The notes under the pieces were generated by a model that ran no database searches, had not been told where the DNA came from, and saw only the letters and a program-made list of their open reading frames with translations. 64,000 nt of DNA from an uncultured Bacteroides sp. (GTDB lineage Bacteria > Bacteroidota > Bacteroidia > Bacteroidales > Bacteroidaceae): contig NZ_OY782578.1 in assembly GCF_963677945.1 (NCBI RefSeq), positions 1,674,001-1,738,000 on the forward strand, given 5' to 3'. Shown here in pieces: positions 50,017 through 58,478 of this stretch (position 1 is the stretch's first letter; each line of letters begins with the position of its first letter). Both the position numbers and the translations under genes were made by a program.

Positions 50017-50066
50017 AAGCATCTGATACTATTTTAATCGAACAATCCATATAGTGTCAGATGCTT
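50017..50066 (+). terminator. Terminator of the pectate-lyase-like gene
   Basis: Fourteen-bp arms AAGCATCTGATACT / AGTGTCAGATGCTT with one T-G wobble on the plus strand. It probably also stops the convergent oxidoreductase transcript. Confidence 0.8.
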
Positions 50067-50079
50067 TAATTACTAATAT

Positions 50080-51129
50080 TTATTCGAAAACAGAAATTAC
50101 TCTTTTCTCTTCACTACTCTTGAATGCTGCTTCAATGATTTTCATAACCCGAATACCATCATCTACGGTAATCGGCATCGGGATATTTTGAGTGAGAGAA
50201 TTATATACTCCGTTGTAGAATTCAAGATAATTGCCCTGTAAAGTCTCTATCCTTTTACGGATTGTTTCTCCTTCAGCTACATAGTTTATAAGTCCTTCTT
50301 CCTGTTTTGGTTCCGTTCCCCAATTGGGTGTATCAGGAGTGAGCCCTTTTTGCAGATCTGCTTCCTGCACGTCGGCACGAGATTTCAGGAAAGATCCTTT
50401 TGTGCCATGAACAATATAAGCCGGCAAAGCTTCTTTTACAATATATCCACCTTTTATTCTGACTCTGAATGAGGGGTAATAAAGAAGAATGTCGAGACTG
50501 TCTTCAACAATGGAATTGGGGCGAGTAGTTCTTAGGTCGGCAAAAACAGCTTCTGGCATACCAAATAAGTATAAAGCTTGATCGATAATATGTGGACCGA
50601 GATCTCTCACAATTCCAGCTCCCGGATTTGGTTCTTCTTTATGCTTTTTTGGACTCAGTTCCAGGTTAAAGCGATCGAAATGGATTTCCATTTCATTCAT
50701 ATTACCAAGTAAGCCGCTCTCAATAACCTGCTTCACTGTTCTGAAATCACTGTCCCATCTTCTGTTCTGGAAAACTGCAATCTGTTTGTTCTGTTCCCGC
50801 GCGATAGCTTTAAGCTCTTCAGCTTCCGAAACAGTTGAAGTAAAAGCTTTCTCAACTACCACATGCTTTCCGGCTTTCAGAGCTTTTGCCGCATATTCAA
50901 AGTGAGAATAAATAGGAGTATTCACCACAACTAAATCAATTGAATCGTCATTCAATACAGCTTCCAGCGAATCATAAGATTGCACTCCTGGATAAAACTC
51001 CTGAATCTGTTTCTTACTTCTTTCCCACGAACCAGCAAGATGAAATCCTTTGTGCAGATTTATAAACGGAGCATGGAATACTCTTCCACTCATTCCGAAA
51101 GAGAGTAGGGCAGTGTTTATCTGTTTCAT
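50080..51129 (-). CDS. Gfo/Idh/MocA-family oxidoreductase
   Basis: 349 residues from MKQINTALLSFGMSGRVFHAPF. An upstream in-frame ATG at 51288 would overlap the flavodoxin gene and adds a stretch without Rossmann features, so it is rejected. The N-terminal NAD-binding motif is the GMSGRVFHAP variant of GxGxxG. The conserved lysine motif is GKHVVVEKAFTST (~92-104), and the C-terminal domain has GAGIVRDLGPHIIDQALYLFG. It is expected to act on sugars or inositols; the substrate is unknown. The flavodoxin-like gene lies 103 bp upstream of the chosen start. Confidence 0.92.
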   Translation of the reverse strand: MKQINTALLSFGMSGRVFHAPFINLHKGFHLAGSWERSKKQIQEFYPGVQSYDSLEAVLNDDSIDLVVVNTPIYSHFEYAAKALKAGKHVVVEKAFTSTVSEAEELKAIAREQNKQIAVFQNRRWDSDFRTVKQVIESGLLGNMNEMEIHFDRFNLELSPKKHKEEPNPGAGIVRDLGPHIIDQALYLFGMPEAVFADLRTTRPNSIVEDSLDILLYYPSFRVRIKGGYIVKEALPAYIVHGTKGSFLKSRADVQEADLQKGLTPDTPNWGTEPKQEEGLINYVAEGETIRKRIETLQGNYLEFYNGVYNSLTQNIPMPITVDDGIRVMKIIEAAFKSSEEKRVISVFE

Positions 51130-51232
51130 AACCTGATGTATTTTATATAAAAGATAAAATTGCTTTTTTAACCTTAGCTCTATCATTCCATTGAAATCAA
51201 TGAAATGATTATTGGGAGATTTAGTGCAGCTT

Positions 51233-51730
51233 TTATAATTCTTTTGAAGCAAACAGTTTAATGGCTTTGGTTGCAATTCGCTGTCCAAAGACCTCGAACA
51301 TCGGTTTGCTTTGCTCGAAGTTCTCTTTCAGAGCTACAGCACCAAGGTGAATAAATGGTTGTCCCAGTGCCGAACCGCCTGAGTATACCAACATTCCTTT
51401 TACCATCAGGTGATTAATAATAGTTAGAATTGCGGTATCTGCACCACCTTGTGCATAATCCGCAGTTGCGAATACAGAACCAATCTTGCCTTCCAGCTTG
51501 TAGTTTCTCGACTCATCGAACCATTTCTTTATCTGCCAGCAAGTATTTGCATAATAGGTTGGTGTTCCGAATACCACGGCTTTACTTTCTGCCAGAAATT
51601 CATTATCAACATGTTCCAGATCGAAGATTCCTACTTCAATACCTTGAACACTTTTCATTCCATTGGCTATTACTTCGGTCATCTCTTTGGTATGACCGTT
51701 TTTGCTGAAATATAATATTGATAGCTTCAT
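51233..51730 (-). CDS. Flavodoxin/NAD(P)H-dependent FMN reductase-like protein
   Basis: 165 residues. The N-terminal flavin phosphate loop is SKNGHTKEMTEVIANGM (~8-24), a typical flavodoxin/WrbA-type start. VVFGTPTYYANTCWQIKKWFDESRN and VFATADYAQGGADTAILTIINHLMVKGMLVYSGG follow the flavodoxin-like FMN reductase pattern. Probable role: quinone or flavin reduction in the cytosol. It lies 3 bp after the Smr/DUF2027 gene and is probably in its operon. Confidence 0.9.
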   Translation of the reverse strand: MKLSILYFSKNGHTKEMTEVIANGMKSVQGIEVGIFDLEHVDNEFLAESKAVVFGTPTYYANTCWQIKKWFDESRNYKLEGKIGSVFATADYAQGGADTAILTIINHLMVKGMLVYSGGSALGQPFIHLGAVALKENFEQSKPMFEVFGQRIATKAIKLFASKEL

Positions 51731-51733
51731 ATT

Positions 51734-52801
51734 TTATTTTATCGTCACCATAGTAGCTCCATAACCATACTCCTTAAAGGAAGCATCCTGACTTTGATAA
51801 GTCTTATATTTATGCTTCAGTTCGTCAAGAATTGATTTGCGCAACACTCCATCGCCTTTCCCGTGGATGAAGACAATCTTTTGACCTTTATTGCTTTTGT
51901 TTTCTTCGAGTACTTTGTGGAATTCTCCTAACTGGTAGTCCAGAATTTCTTTGTTGCTCATATTGGCAGTGTTATCAAGTAATTCGTTGATGTGCAGGTC
52001 TACTTCGATAACTTCATTTTTTACAGGTCTCTTCACTATTGGAGTTGCAGCTGGTCTGTCTACATTCTTCTTTCCAAGTAAAGCTTCTTCAATTTCCTGA
52101 GCAGAGACATACATCTGTTTTGCCGGTTGATCGTTCTTTACGATATCATAAATCAAAGCCGGATCTTCAAAATAAACCGATTCACGGAATGTATGCAGCT
52201 TATAGAACTTAACTGTATCTATGCGAAGTTCTACGCTAACAGCTGGTTTCAATATAAAACTCTTAGAGTCTTTGAAAGCGATTAGCTGAACAGCTACATG
52301 TTCCAGCTCATTCAGAATATCTTTATTAAACTCTTCCAAAAAGAGTTTTGTATTAGGCTCAACCAGACCGTGTGAACGGCTTTTCCATGCTTTCCCTTCT
52401 GCACTTAGGTAATTATAATAAATATAATAATTGCTATCGTTTACAAGATAAGCTTCGAATGGAGTGCCCGAGATTGCTTTTGCATCAATGGGAACGTATG
52501 CCAAAAGTACGTTCAGGACTTCTCCCTCACGTGTTTCGGTAGGACGAGAAGTTATCTGAGGTGCTTCGACTTTCTTTTCTGTTTTTGCCGATTCATTTGA
52601 TGTAGCTTTTGAAGTATCAGCCGGCTTTCTTTTTAGGTTATAATCGTCTGTTTCAATAACTACACATTCACGTATAAGCATTGGCACTTCAAAGCCATCT
52701 TCATCCTCCACTTTAACGGTTTCTTTATTAACAAATCCAGTCACAATTCCGCCTCCCACTTCGCTGAGGAAGCGCACTTTATCGCCTATTTTAATACTCA
52801 T
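51734..52801 (-). CDS. DUF2027 + Smr-domain protein
   Basis: 355 residues from [18 protein letters not shown]. An ATG at 52852 would add an unconserved polar stretch. DUF2027 occupies the N-terminal ~200 residues. The C-terminus is an Smr domain, with [26 protein letters not shown] and the [17 protein letters not shown] motif (~310-330) that in MutS2-family Smr domains has nicking-endonuclease or RNA-cleaving activity. This architecture is typical of Bacteroidetes. The flavodoxin gene is 3 bp downstream. Confidence 0.92.
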   Translation of the reverse strand: MSIKIGDKVRFLSEVGGGIVTGFVNKETVKVEDEDGFEVPMLIRECVVIETDDYNLKRKPADTSKATSNESAKTEKKVEAPQITSRPTETREGEVLNVLLAYVPIDAKAISGTPFEAYLVNDSNYYIYYNYLSAEGKAWKSRSHGLVEPNTKLFLEEFNKDILNELEHVAVQLIAFKDSKSFILKPAVSVELRIDTVKFYKLHTFRESVYFEDPALIYDIVKNDQPAKQMYVSAQEIEEALLGKKNVDRPAATPIVKRPVKNEVIEVDLHINELLDNTANMSNKEILDYQLGEFHKVLEENKSNKGQKIVFIHGKGDGVLRKSILDELKHKYKTYQSQDASFKEYGYGATMVTIK

Positions 52802-52859
52802 ATTCTTTCTACGTTTAAAGTTCTTTGAGCAATCTGCTCTATTTTCCGTCAAATATCAC

Positions 52860-52867
52860 TAATTTTG
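52860..52867 (+). promoter_or_regulatory. -7 promoter element for queA (TAATTTTG)
   Basis: TAATTTTG, 19 bp before the queA ATG. Confidence 0.5.
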
Positions 52868-52886
52868 CCGAGATAGAAAAGAAAAG

Positions 52887-54104
52887 ATGGAAGAAACAAA
52901 ACATATTAAGATTAGTGAGTTCAATTATCCGTTGCCGGATGAGCGAATTGCAAAATTTCCGCTTCCTGTGCGTGATCAGTCTAAACTGTTAGTTTATAAG
53001 CATGGAAACGTGAGTGAAACGATATTCACTTCGCTGCCCGAACTTATTCCGGCCGGAAGTTTGATGATATTTAATAATACGAAGGTAATTCAGGCACGCC
53101 TTCATTTCCGTAAAGAGACGGGCGCTTTAATTGAAGTGTTCTGTCTGGAACCTATTGCTCCGAATGATTATGTGCTTTCTTTTCAGCAGACCGAGAGATG
53201 CAGCTGGCTTTGTATGATTGGTAACCTGAAGAAATGGAAAGAGGGATCTCTTACCCGTGAGATTGTGGTAAAAGGAATGCCGGTGGTATTGAAAGCTACC
53301 CGGGGAGAGTGTCGTGGCACAAGTCACTGGATTTATTTCTCATGGAATAATAAAGAAGTTACTTTTGCTGAGATTCTTGAAGTTGTTGGCGAACTGCCTA
53401 TTCCTCCATATCTTAACAGAGAAACTCAGGAAAGTGATAAGGAAACCTACCAGACTGTTTATTCAAAAATTGATGGCTCGGTGGCTGCTCCTACAGCCGG
53501 ACTTCATTTTACTGAAGGAGTAATGCAGGATTTGGAAAAGCGTGGTGTGGAATTGGAAGAGCTGACTTTGCATGTAGGTGCCGGAACGTTCCGTCCTGTG
53601 AAGAGTGAGGAGATTGCAGATCACGAAATGCATACGGAGTTTATTTCTGTAACAAGAAAAACCATTGAAAGACTTATTGCTCACCAAGGCAGGGCTGTGG
53701 CTGTTGGCACAACATCGGTTCGCACACTCGAAAGTCTTTACCACATGGGCGTAACTTTAAGTCGGCATCCTGATGCTACTGAAAAGGAACTTCATGTAAA
53801 CCAGTGGCAACCGTATAAGTTTCTTCCGAATCTGACAGCTGTTGAGGCTCTTGAGCATATTCTTGCTTACATGAATCGTAATGGACTGGAAGTACTTCAT
53901 AGCAGTACGCAGATTATTATTGCTCCGGGATATGAATACCACATTGTAAAAGCGATGGTTACTAATTTCCATCAGCCACAAAGTACATTGTTATTGCTGG
54001 TTTCGGCATTCGTTCATGGCGACTGGAAGAAGATATACGATTATGCGTTGAGTCATGATTTCCGTTTCCTGAGTTATGGAGATAGTTCATTACTGATTCC
54101 TTAA
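52887..54104 (+). CDS. queA: S-adenosylmethionine:tRNA ribosyltransferase-isomerase QueA
   Basis: 405 residues. QueA makes epoxyqueuosine by transferring the ribosyl moiety of SAM to preQ1 in tRNA. Landmarks: YPLPDERIAKFPLPVRDQSKLLVY near the start, SLMIFNNTKVIQARL, the catalytic-region VYSKIDGSVAAPTAGLHFTEGVMQ (~190-213), LHVGAGTFRPVKSE and VTNFHQPQSTLLLLVSAF. The length is somewhat above the E. coli enzyme (356) because of an insertion in the N-terminal half. It starts a plus-strand run with a Nudix gene. Confidence 0.97.
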   Translation: MEETKHIKISEFNYPLPDERIAKFPLPVRDQSKLLVYKHGNVSETIFTSLPELIPAGSLMIFNNTKVIQARLHFRKETGALIEVFCLEPIAPNDYVLSFQQTERCSWLCMIGNLKKWKEGSLTREIVVKGMPVVLKATRGECRGTSHWIYFSWNNKEVTFAEILEVVGELPIPPYLNRETQESDKETYQTVYSKIDGSVAAPTAGLHFTEGVMQDLEKRGVELEELTLHVGAGTFRPVKSEEIADHEMHTEFISVTRKTIERLIAHQGRAVAVGTTSVRTLESLYHMGVTLSRHPDATEKELHVNQWQPYKFLPNLTAVEALEHILAYMNRNGLEVLHSSTQIIIAPGYEYHIVKAMVTNFHQPQSTLLLLVSAFVHGDWKKIYDYALSHDFRFLSYGDSSLLIP

Positions 54105-54116
54105 AGAGATAGACTT

Positions 54117-54635
54117 ATGTATAAAGATAATAATGAAGAGATGTTCCCGTTGGTAGATGAATTGGGAAATATAACCGGAGCAGCTTCAAGAGGGGAGTGC
54201 CATAACGGTAGTAAGCTATTGCATCCGGTGGTGCACCTTCATGTATTCAATGATAAAGGTGAGCTGTTCCTGCAGAAGCGTCCGGCATGGAAAGACATCC
54301 AGCCCGATAAATGGGATACAGCTGTAGGCGGACATATTGATTTAGGCGAGAATGCTGAGCAGGCTCTGAAGCGTGAAGTAAGCGAGGAACTTGGTATTAC
54401 CGAATACGAACCTCAGTTTGTTACCAGCTATGTGTTTGAATCGAAGGTAGAAAAAGAACTTGTCTTTGTATATAAAACCATCTATAATGGTGAGATTACT
54501 CCCAGTAAAGAGGAATTGGCAGGTGGGCGATTCTGGGGCATTCGGGAAATAAAGGAGAATATAGGGAAAGAGGTATTTACGCCAAATTTCGAAGGCGAGA
54601 TTAAGCGAGTGAATTTGCTTCCCGGTATTGAATGA
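54117..54635 (+). CDS. Nudix hydrolase (IDI-like)
   Basis: 172 residues. The Nudix box is GGHIDLGENAEQALKREVSEELGI (~67-90), matching Gx5Ex7REUxEExGU. EMFPLVDELGNITGAASRGECHNGSKLLHPVVHLHVFN at the start is the pattern of IDI-like isopentenyl-diphosphate isomerase/Nudix proteins. The nucleotide-sugar or prenyl diphosphate substrate is unresolved. It begins 12 bp after queA and is probably co-transcribed with it. Confidence 0.93.
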   Translation: MYKDNNEEMFPLVDELGNITGAASRGECHNGSKLLHPVVHLHVFNDKGELFLQKRPAWKDIQPDKWDTAVGGHIDLGENAEQALKREVSEELGITEYEPQFVTSYVFESKVEKELVFVYKTIYNGEITPSKEELAGGRFWGIREIKENIGKEVFTPNFEGEIKRVNLLPGIE

Positions 54636-54673
54636 TAACTTAAGAAATAGTATAACCTTAAAAGAATAGTGGT

Positions 54674-54916
54674 ATGTTGGGTAGTATTGTTATTGGCATC
54701 ATAGCTGGTTATGTAGCCGGTAGGATAATGAGAGGCGGTGGCTTTGGCTGTTTTGTGAACCTGATTCTCGGAATAATAGGTGGTGTGTTGGGCAGTTGGC
54801 TGTTTGGTTTACTCGGCATTTACACCACAGGATCTATCGGACACTTAGTAACAGCAACTGTAGGTGCCATTGCTCTGCTTTGGATTTCTTCGCTGTTCTC
54901 CTCAAAAAAACATTAA
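54674..54916 (+). CDS. GlsB/YeaQ/YmgE-family small membrane protein
   Basis: 80 residues with two or three hydrophobic helices rich in glycine (GIIAGYVAGRIMRGGGFGCFVNLILGIIGGVLGSWLFGLLGI). This is the signature of the transglycosylase-associated (YeaQ/YmgE) family, small stress-associated membrane proteins of unclear activity. It lies 38 bp after the Nudix gene. Confidence 0.92.
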   Translation: MLGSIVIGIIAGYVAGRIMRGGGFGCFVNLILGIIGGVLGSWLFGLLGIYTTGSIGHLVTATVGAIALLWISSLFSSKKH

Positions 54917-54975
54917 TTCTTTTTATTTCTGTTTATCCGCTATATCTCTCATAAATATTAAAAATGAGAAATATA

Positions 54976-55076
54976 TCTAGCAGTCTAGCAGAGACTATGT
55001 AATTGTTTGATTATAAGTGATATCTTGGCGCTAGACTTGTAAATGGAAGTCTAGCAGTAATCTAGCAGTCTAGCAC
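54976..55076. repeat. TCTAGCAG repeat element with inverted arms
   Basis: TCTAGCAG in tandem at 54976 and 54984, again at 55050 and 55061, with TCTAGCA at 55069. Perfect 9-bp inverted arms GCTAGACTT (55030-55038) / AAGTCTAGC (55047-55055) lie between them. Confidence 0.75.
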
Positions 55077-55236
55077 TTTGTCTCGTCCTGATTTTGGTGG
55101 TTCTTCTTTAATTCAGGTGACGTTATTTGCTCATAATGTAGTTTTTCCACTGTATAAGCATCTATTCTTTAGATTCTTAAGTGCATGTATTGTGCCAATT
55201 AATCAGATTTTATTTTTCAAAAGTGATAAATCCTGG

Positions 55237-55315
55237 TACACCCGGGGGGAAGTTATCCGTACACCCGGATGGAGAAGATTGGTACACCCGGGTATACCGG
55301 TTATCTACACCCGGG
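55237..55315. repeat. Four-copy 23-bp-period direct repeat array
   Basis: TACACCCGG[G/A] begins at 55237, 55260, 55283 and 55306, exactly 23 bp apart; the 13-bp spacers are unrelated. The last copy extends to the 14-bp palindrome TACACCCGGGTGTA. Confidence 0.9.
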
Positions 55316-55340
55316 TGTAGAACAAAAAGTCTGACCAATA

Positions 55341-55382
55341 AAAACGAGCGAAGAAAGCAGACCTGCCTTCTTCGCTCGTTTT
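55341..55382 (-). terminator. Terminator of the GH28 gene
   Basis: Arms 55341-55360 / 55363-55382 (stem built on GAGCGAAGAAGGC), with one G-T wobble on the minus strand only, followed by a T-rich run, 44 bp past the GH28 stop. Confidence 0.85.
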
Positions 55383-55425
55383 GTTTTATAATTGGAAATA
55401 GGAAATACTTATTGAAAAGCTGAAA

Positions 55426-56805
55426 CTATTTTTTTTCAAAGATTTTATCTTTGTCCGAAACTGTAGATGGAGCACCTACAATACCTCCGATAGTGACATT
55501 AGACATCTCAATGCGCTCTGCATTCGTGAAGCTAACACCTATCTTTGCTTCCTGAACTTCTACGTTCCTGAAGTGGATATCATGCACAATATTCTTTGGA
55601 TAGCCCTGAATTACTAATCCGGCATTAGATGCCTTCTTGCATTTCAGCCCATTTACATATACATCACAAATATCAGTTACATTAAATTGGTTGGTCTCGG
55701 TACGGGCATAGGCTGATGTTATAAAAAACAGATCTTCAACATTATCGAATTCTACATTATTTATATATATATTGCGAATAAAACCACCACGGTCGGGATT
55801 TGTTTTAAAATAAATACCTCGTTTGCAATAACCGGCAAATGAGCAATCTCTCACGAATACATTTTGAATACCGGATGACATTTCGCTTCCTAATACCACG
55901 CCATGTAGTCCTTTAAAGCGACAATTCCGGATAATAATATTCTCCGATGGTGTTGCTGTTGCACGTCCTTCGTTGTCTCTACCAGCTTTTATGGCAACAT
56001 TATCATCTCCGTTATTGAAATCGATATCTTCAATAAGGATATTCTTTGAATATTCAGGATCAATACCGTCATTATTTACCAGTTTGGCATCGTATTTCAG
56101 TTTTCTGCAAGTAATGTTTTCACTTTTAAGTAAATGAATGCACCAGAAAGGAGAATTGGTTATAAACACACCTTCCAATAATATGTTTTTAGATTTGTAA
56201 AACTGTATCAGCTGTGGACGTAAGTAATGTCCTTCACCAAAGCTGCGTTCAGCAAACGGCACATTATTATGGTTCACATAACGTGTACGCTCAACATCTT
56301 TTTCTTGATTGCTTCTCCATGTACCGAATGTCTTCTGTGCATTTCCGTCTATTTTTCCTTTACCGATTATTGAAACGTTTTCTACTTCGTATCCATAAAT
56401 AAACGGACTGTAATTAGAAACGAATGTTCCTTCCCAGCTCGTCGATACAACCGGAAGATAGTCTGCAGGATTATCGCTGAATTTCAGTTCGGCTCCTTCG
56501 GCCAAATCAAGACAGACATTGCTTACAAAGTGAATAGGTCCTTTTATAAAATATACACCGGCAGGAACAACAATGTGCAATCCTCCTTTGCTTTTTAGAG
56601 CGGCTTTCATTGCCTTGTCGAATGCTGGCTTGCAATCTTTTATGCCATTGCCTTTTGCTCCGTAACGGGTAATGTTTACTGTCTTTTCGGGAATAGACGG
56701 AGGAGTGATTTTACTTAGAATTGATTCATACAATGCCTGTTCATTCTGGGCAAACATGATGTTTGCGAATAGCAAGAACAGACTCAAACAAATTATTTTT
56801 TTCAT
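55426..56805 (-). CDS. Secreted GH28 polygalacturonase-like enzyme
   Basis: 459 residues from MKKIICLSLFLLF; an ATG nine codons upstream lacks a signal-peptide context and is rejected. Signal peptide ends MFAQN (~21). The right-handed beta-helix GH28 landmarks are YDAKLVNNDGIDPEYS (~240), NGDDNVAIKAG (~264), GLHGVVLGSEMS (Gly-His-Gly) and KRGIYFKTNP in place of the usual RIK. These supply the catalytic Asp residues of GH28. It cleaves polygalacturonate or related rhamnogalacturonides; specificity inferred. Monocistronic, with its own terminator. A second pectin-active enzyme in the window after the PL-like protein, though not adjacent to it. Confidence 0.9.
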   Translation of the reverse strand: MKKIICLSLFLLFANIMFAQNEQALYESILSKITPPSIPEKTVNITRYGAKGNGIKDCKPAFDKAMKAALKSKGGLHIVVPAGVYFIKGPIHFVSNVCLDLAEGAELKFSDNPADYLPVVSTSWEGTFVSNYSPFIYGYEVENVSIIGKGKIDGNAQKTFGTWRSNQEKDVERTRYVNHNNVPFAERSFGEGHYLRPQLIQFYKSKNILLEGVFITNSPFWCIHLLKSENITCRKLKYDAKLVNNDGIDPEYSKNILIEDIDFNNGDDNVAIKAGRDNEGRATATPSENIIIRNCRFKGLHGVVLGSEMSSGIQNVFVRDCSFAGYCKRGIYFKTNPDRGGFIRNIYINNVEFDNVEDLFFITSAYARTETNQFNVTDICDVYVNGLKCKKASNAGLVIQGYPKNIVHDIHFRNVEVQEAKIGVSFTNAERIEMSNVTIGGIVGAPSTVSDKDKIFEKK

Positions 56806-56943
56806 TGTTGCATTATTTAAAGCCTTTACCATTTTATTAATCCTAAAGATATTGTACAGACAATGGTTCTTGTTTTATCAGGTTTTTTGTTTCAGGCCAA
56901 TTTTATTAATGATAATATTATCGCAAACATACAAAATAAAAAA

Positions 56944-56975
56944 GAGCGAAGAAAACAGATTTTGCTTCTTCGCTC
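56944..56975 (-). terminator. Terminator of glmM
   Basis: Ten-bp arms GAGCGAAGAA / TTCTTCGCTC followed on the minus strand by TTTTTTATTTTG, 24 bp past the stop. The stem shares GAGCGAAGAA with the GH28 terminator. Confidence 0.85.
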
Positions 56976-56999
56976 ATTTAATATTGTAAAGGATGAATT

Positions 57000-58388
57000 T
57001 TATTTTGCCAGTTCAGCAATTACATCCATAATCTTCTGACCAATTTCTTCAGCAGCTTCCATTGTTGAGGCTTCAGAATATACACGGATAATTGGTTCTG
57101 TGTTACTCTTTCTCAAGTGAACCCATTTATCTGGGAAGTCAATCTTTACGCCATCAATATCGTTGATTTCTTCTTTCGCATAGATTTCTTTTACTTTAGC
57201 AAGAATAGCATCTACATCGATTGAAGGAGTTAGTTCCACTTTATTTTTAGCAATAAAGTAAGGAGGATAAGTAGCTCTCAGTTCGCTAACCTTCTTTCCT
57301 TCGTGAGCCAGATGGCTAAGGAAAAGAGCGATACCAACCAACGCGTCACGTCCGTAATGGCTTTCAGGATAAATAACTCCTCCGTTGCCTTCACCACCGA
57401 TTACAGCGTTAGTATCTTTCATTTTAGTTACCACGTTTACTTCACCTACGGCAGCAGCATTGTAAGTCTGTCCGTATTTACGGGTTACGTCGCGAAGAGC
57501 ACGTGTAGAACTTAAGTTTGAAACGGTATTTCCAGGAGTGTGCTTCAATACATAATCGGCAACTGTTACCAATGTATATTCTTCTCCATACATTTTTCCG
57601 TCTTCGCAAATCATCGCTAAGCGGTCTACGTCCGGGTCAACCACGAATGCAACATCAGCTTTGCCGCTCTTCATCAGGTTCATGATGTCTCCTAAGTTTT
57701 TTTCAAGCGGTTCAGGGTTGTGCTGGAAGTTACCAGTAGGTTCGCAATATAGTTTCTCAACATGCTTTACGCCCAGAGCTTCAAACAATTCAGGAAGAAT
57801 AATACCTCCTACAGAGTTAACGCAGTCAATAGCTACTTTGAAGTCGGCTTTGCGGATAGCTTCCAAGTCAACTAATTTAAGTGCTAATACACTGTCAATA
57901 TGCTTTTTGTTGTAAGTTAAATCTTCACGATAAGATCCCAGACTGTCTACTTCGGCAAAAGTAAACTCTTCTGCTTCTGCTATACGTAGAACTTCTTCTC
58001 CTTCTGCAGCATTCAGGAATTCTCCGTTTTCATTTAACAGCTTAAGTGCATTCCATTGCTTAGGATTGTGGCTGGCAGTAAGAATAAGACCTCCGCAAGC
58101 GCCTTCCATTGTAACGGCAAGTTCTGTAGTTGGAGTAGAAGCCAAACCGATATCTACCACGTCATAGCCCATTCCCATTAAGGTTCCAACAACTACGTTA
58201 TTAACCATTTTACCTGAAATACGAGCGTCGCGACCTACTACAATCTTATTGCTTGTAGATTTGCATGTCTTTCTGATTAACGTTGCGTAAGCAGATGTGA
58301 ATTTTACAATGTCGAGTGGGTTTAAACCCTCGCCGGCCTGTCCGCCAATGGTTCCGCGGATACCGGAAATTGATTTGATAAGTGTCAT
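57000..58388 (-). CDS. glmM: Phosphoglucosamine mutase (GlmM-like)
   Basis: 462 residues. The catalytic phosphoserine loop is TASHNPKQWNALK (~100-112), the metal-binding loop FVVDPDVDRLAMICEDG (~240-256), a sugar-binding GGEGNGGVIYPE, and the C-terminal phosphate-binding RKSNTEPIIRVYSEA. GlmM converts glucosamine-6-phosphate to glucosamine-1-phosphate for peptidoglycan and UDP-GlcNAc. Phosphomannomutases share the fold, so GlmM is the likelier but not the only reading. Monocistronic. Confidence 0.88.
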   Translation of the reverse strand: MTLIKSISGIRGTIGGQAGEGLNPLDIVKFTSAYATLIRKTCKSTSNKIVVGRDARISGKMVNNVVVGTLMGMGYDVVDIGLASTPTTELAVTMEGACGGLILTASHNPKQWNALKLLNENGEFLNAAEGEEVLRIAEAEEFTFAEVDSLGSYREDLTYNKKHIDSVLALKLVDLEAIRKADFKVAIDCVNSVGGIILPELFEALGVKHVEKLYCEPTGNFQHNPEPLEKNLGDIMNLMKSGKADVAFVVDPDVDRLAMICEDGKMYGEEYTLVTVADYVLKHTPGNTVSNLSSTRALRDVTRKYGQTYNAAAVGEVNVVTKMKDTNAVIGGEGNGGVIYPESHYGRDALVGIALFLSHLAHEGKKVSELRATYPPYFIAKNKVELTPSIDVDAILAKVKEIYAKEEINDIDGVKIDFPDKWVHLRKSNTEPIIRVYSEASTMEAAEEIGQKIMDVIAELAK

Positions 58389-58478
58389 AGATATTTGAAT
58401 ATAATGTTGTTTTATTTATACAATAACTACTTCAATTAGCTTATAATATAATCTGTTCACCATAACAGACTTGGACAA

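Larger units (their letters stand above)
54917..55425. other. 509-bp intergenic region rich in short repeats
   Basis: No real gene. It contains the TCTAGCAG element (54976-55076), the 23-bp-period array (55237-55315) and the GH28 terminator (55341-55382). Open frames here run through repeat sequence and have no family features. Confidence 0.7.

Noticed and set aside
51130-51288. Longer N-terminus for the Gfo/Idh protein
   Set aside because: It overlaps the flavodoxin gene and adds sequence before the Rossmann start MKQINTALLSFGMSG.
55237-55315. CRISPR-like array (repeat 10 bp, spacer 13 bp)
   Set aside because: The period is too short, only four copies, no cas genes, and no AT-rich leader; not CRISPR.
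55078-55423. Two ~80-codon open frames across the repeat-rich gap
   Set aside because: They read through the TCTAGCAG and 23-bp repeats, have no family features, and lack promoter support.
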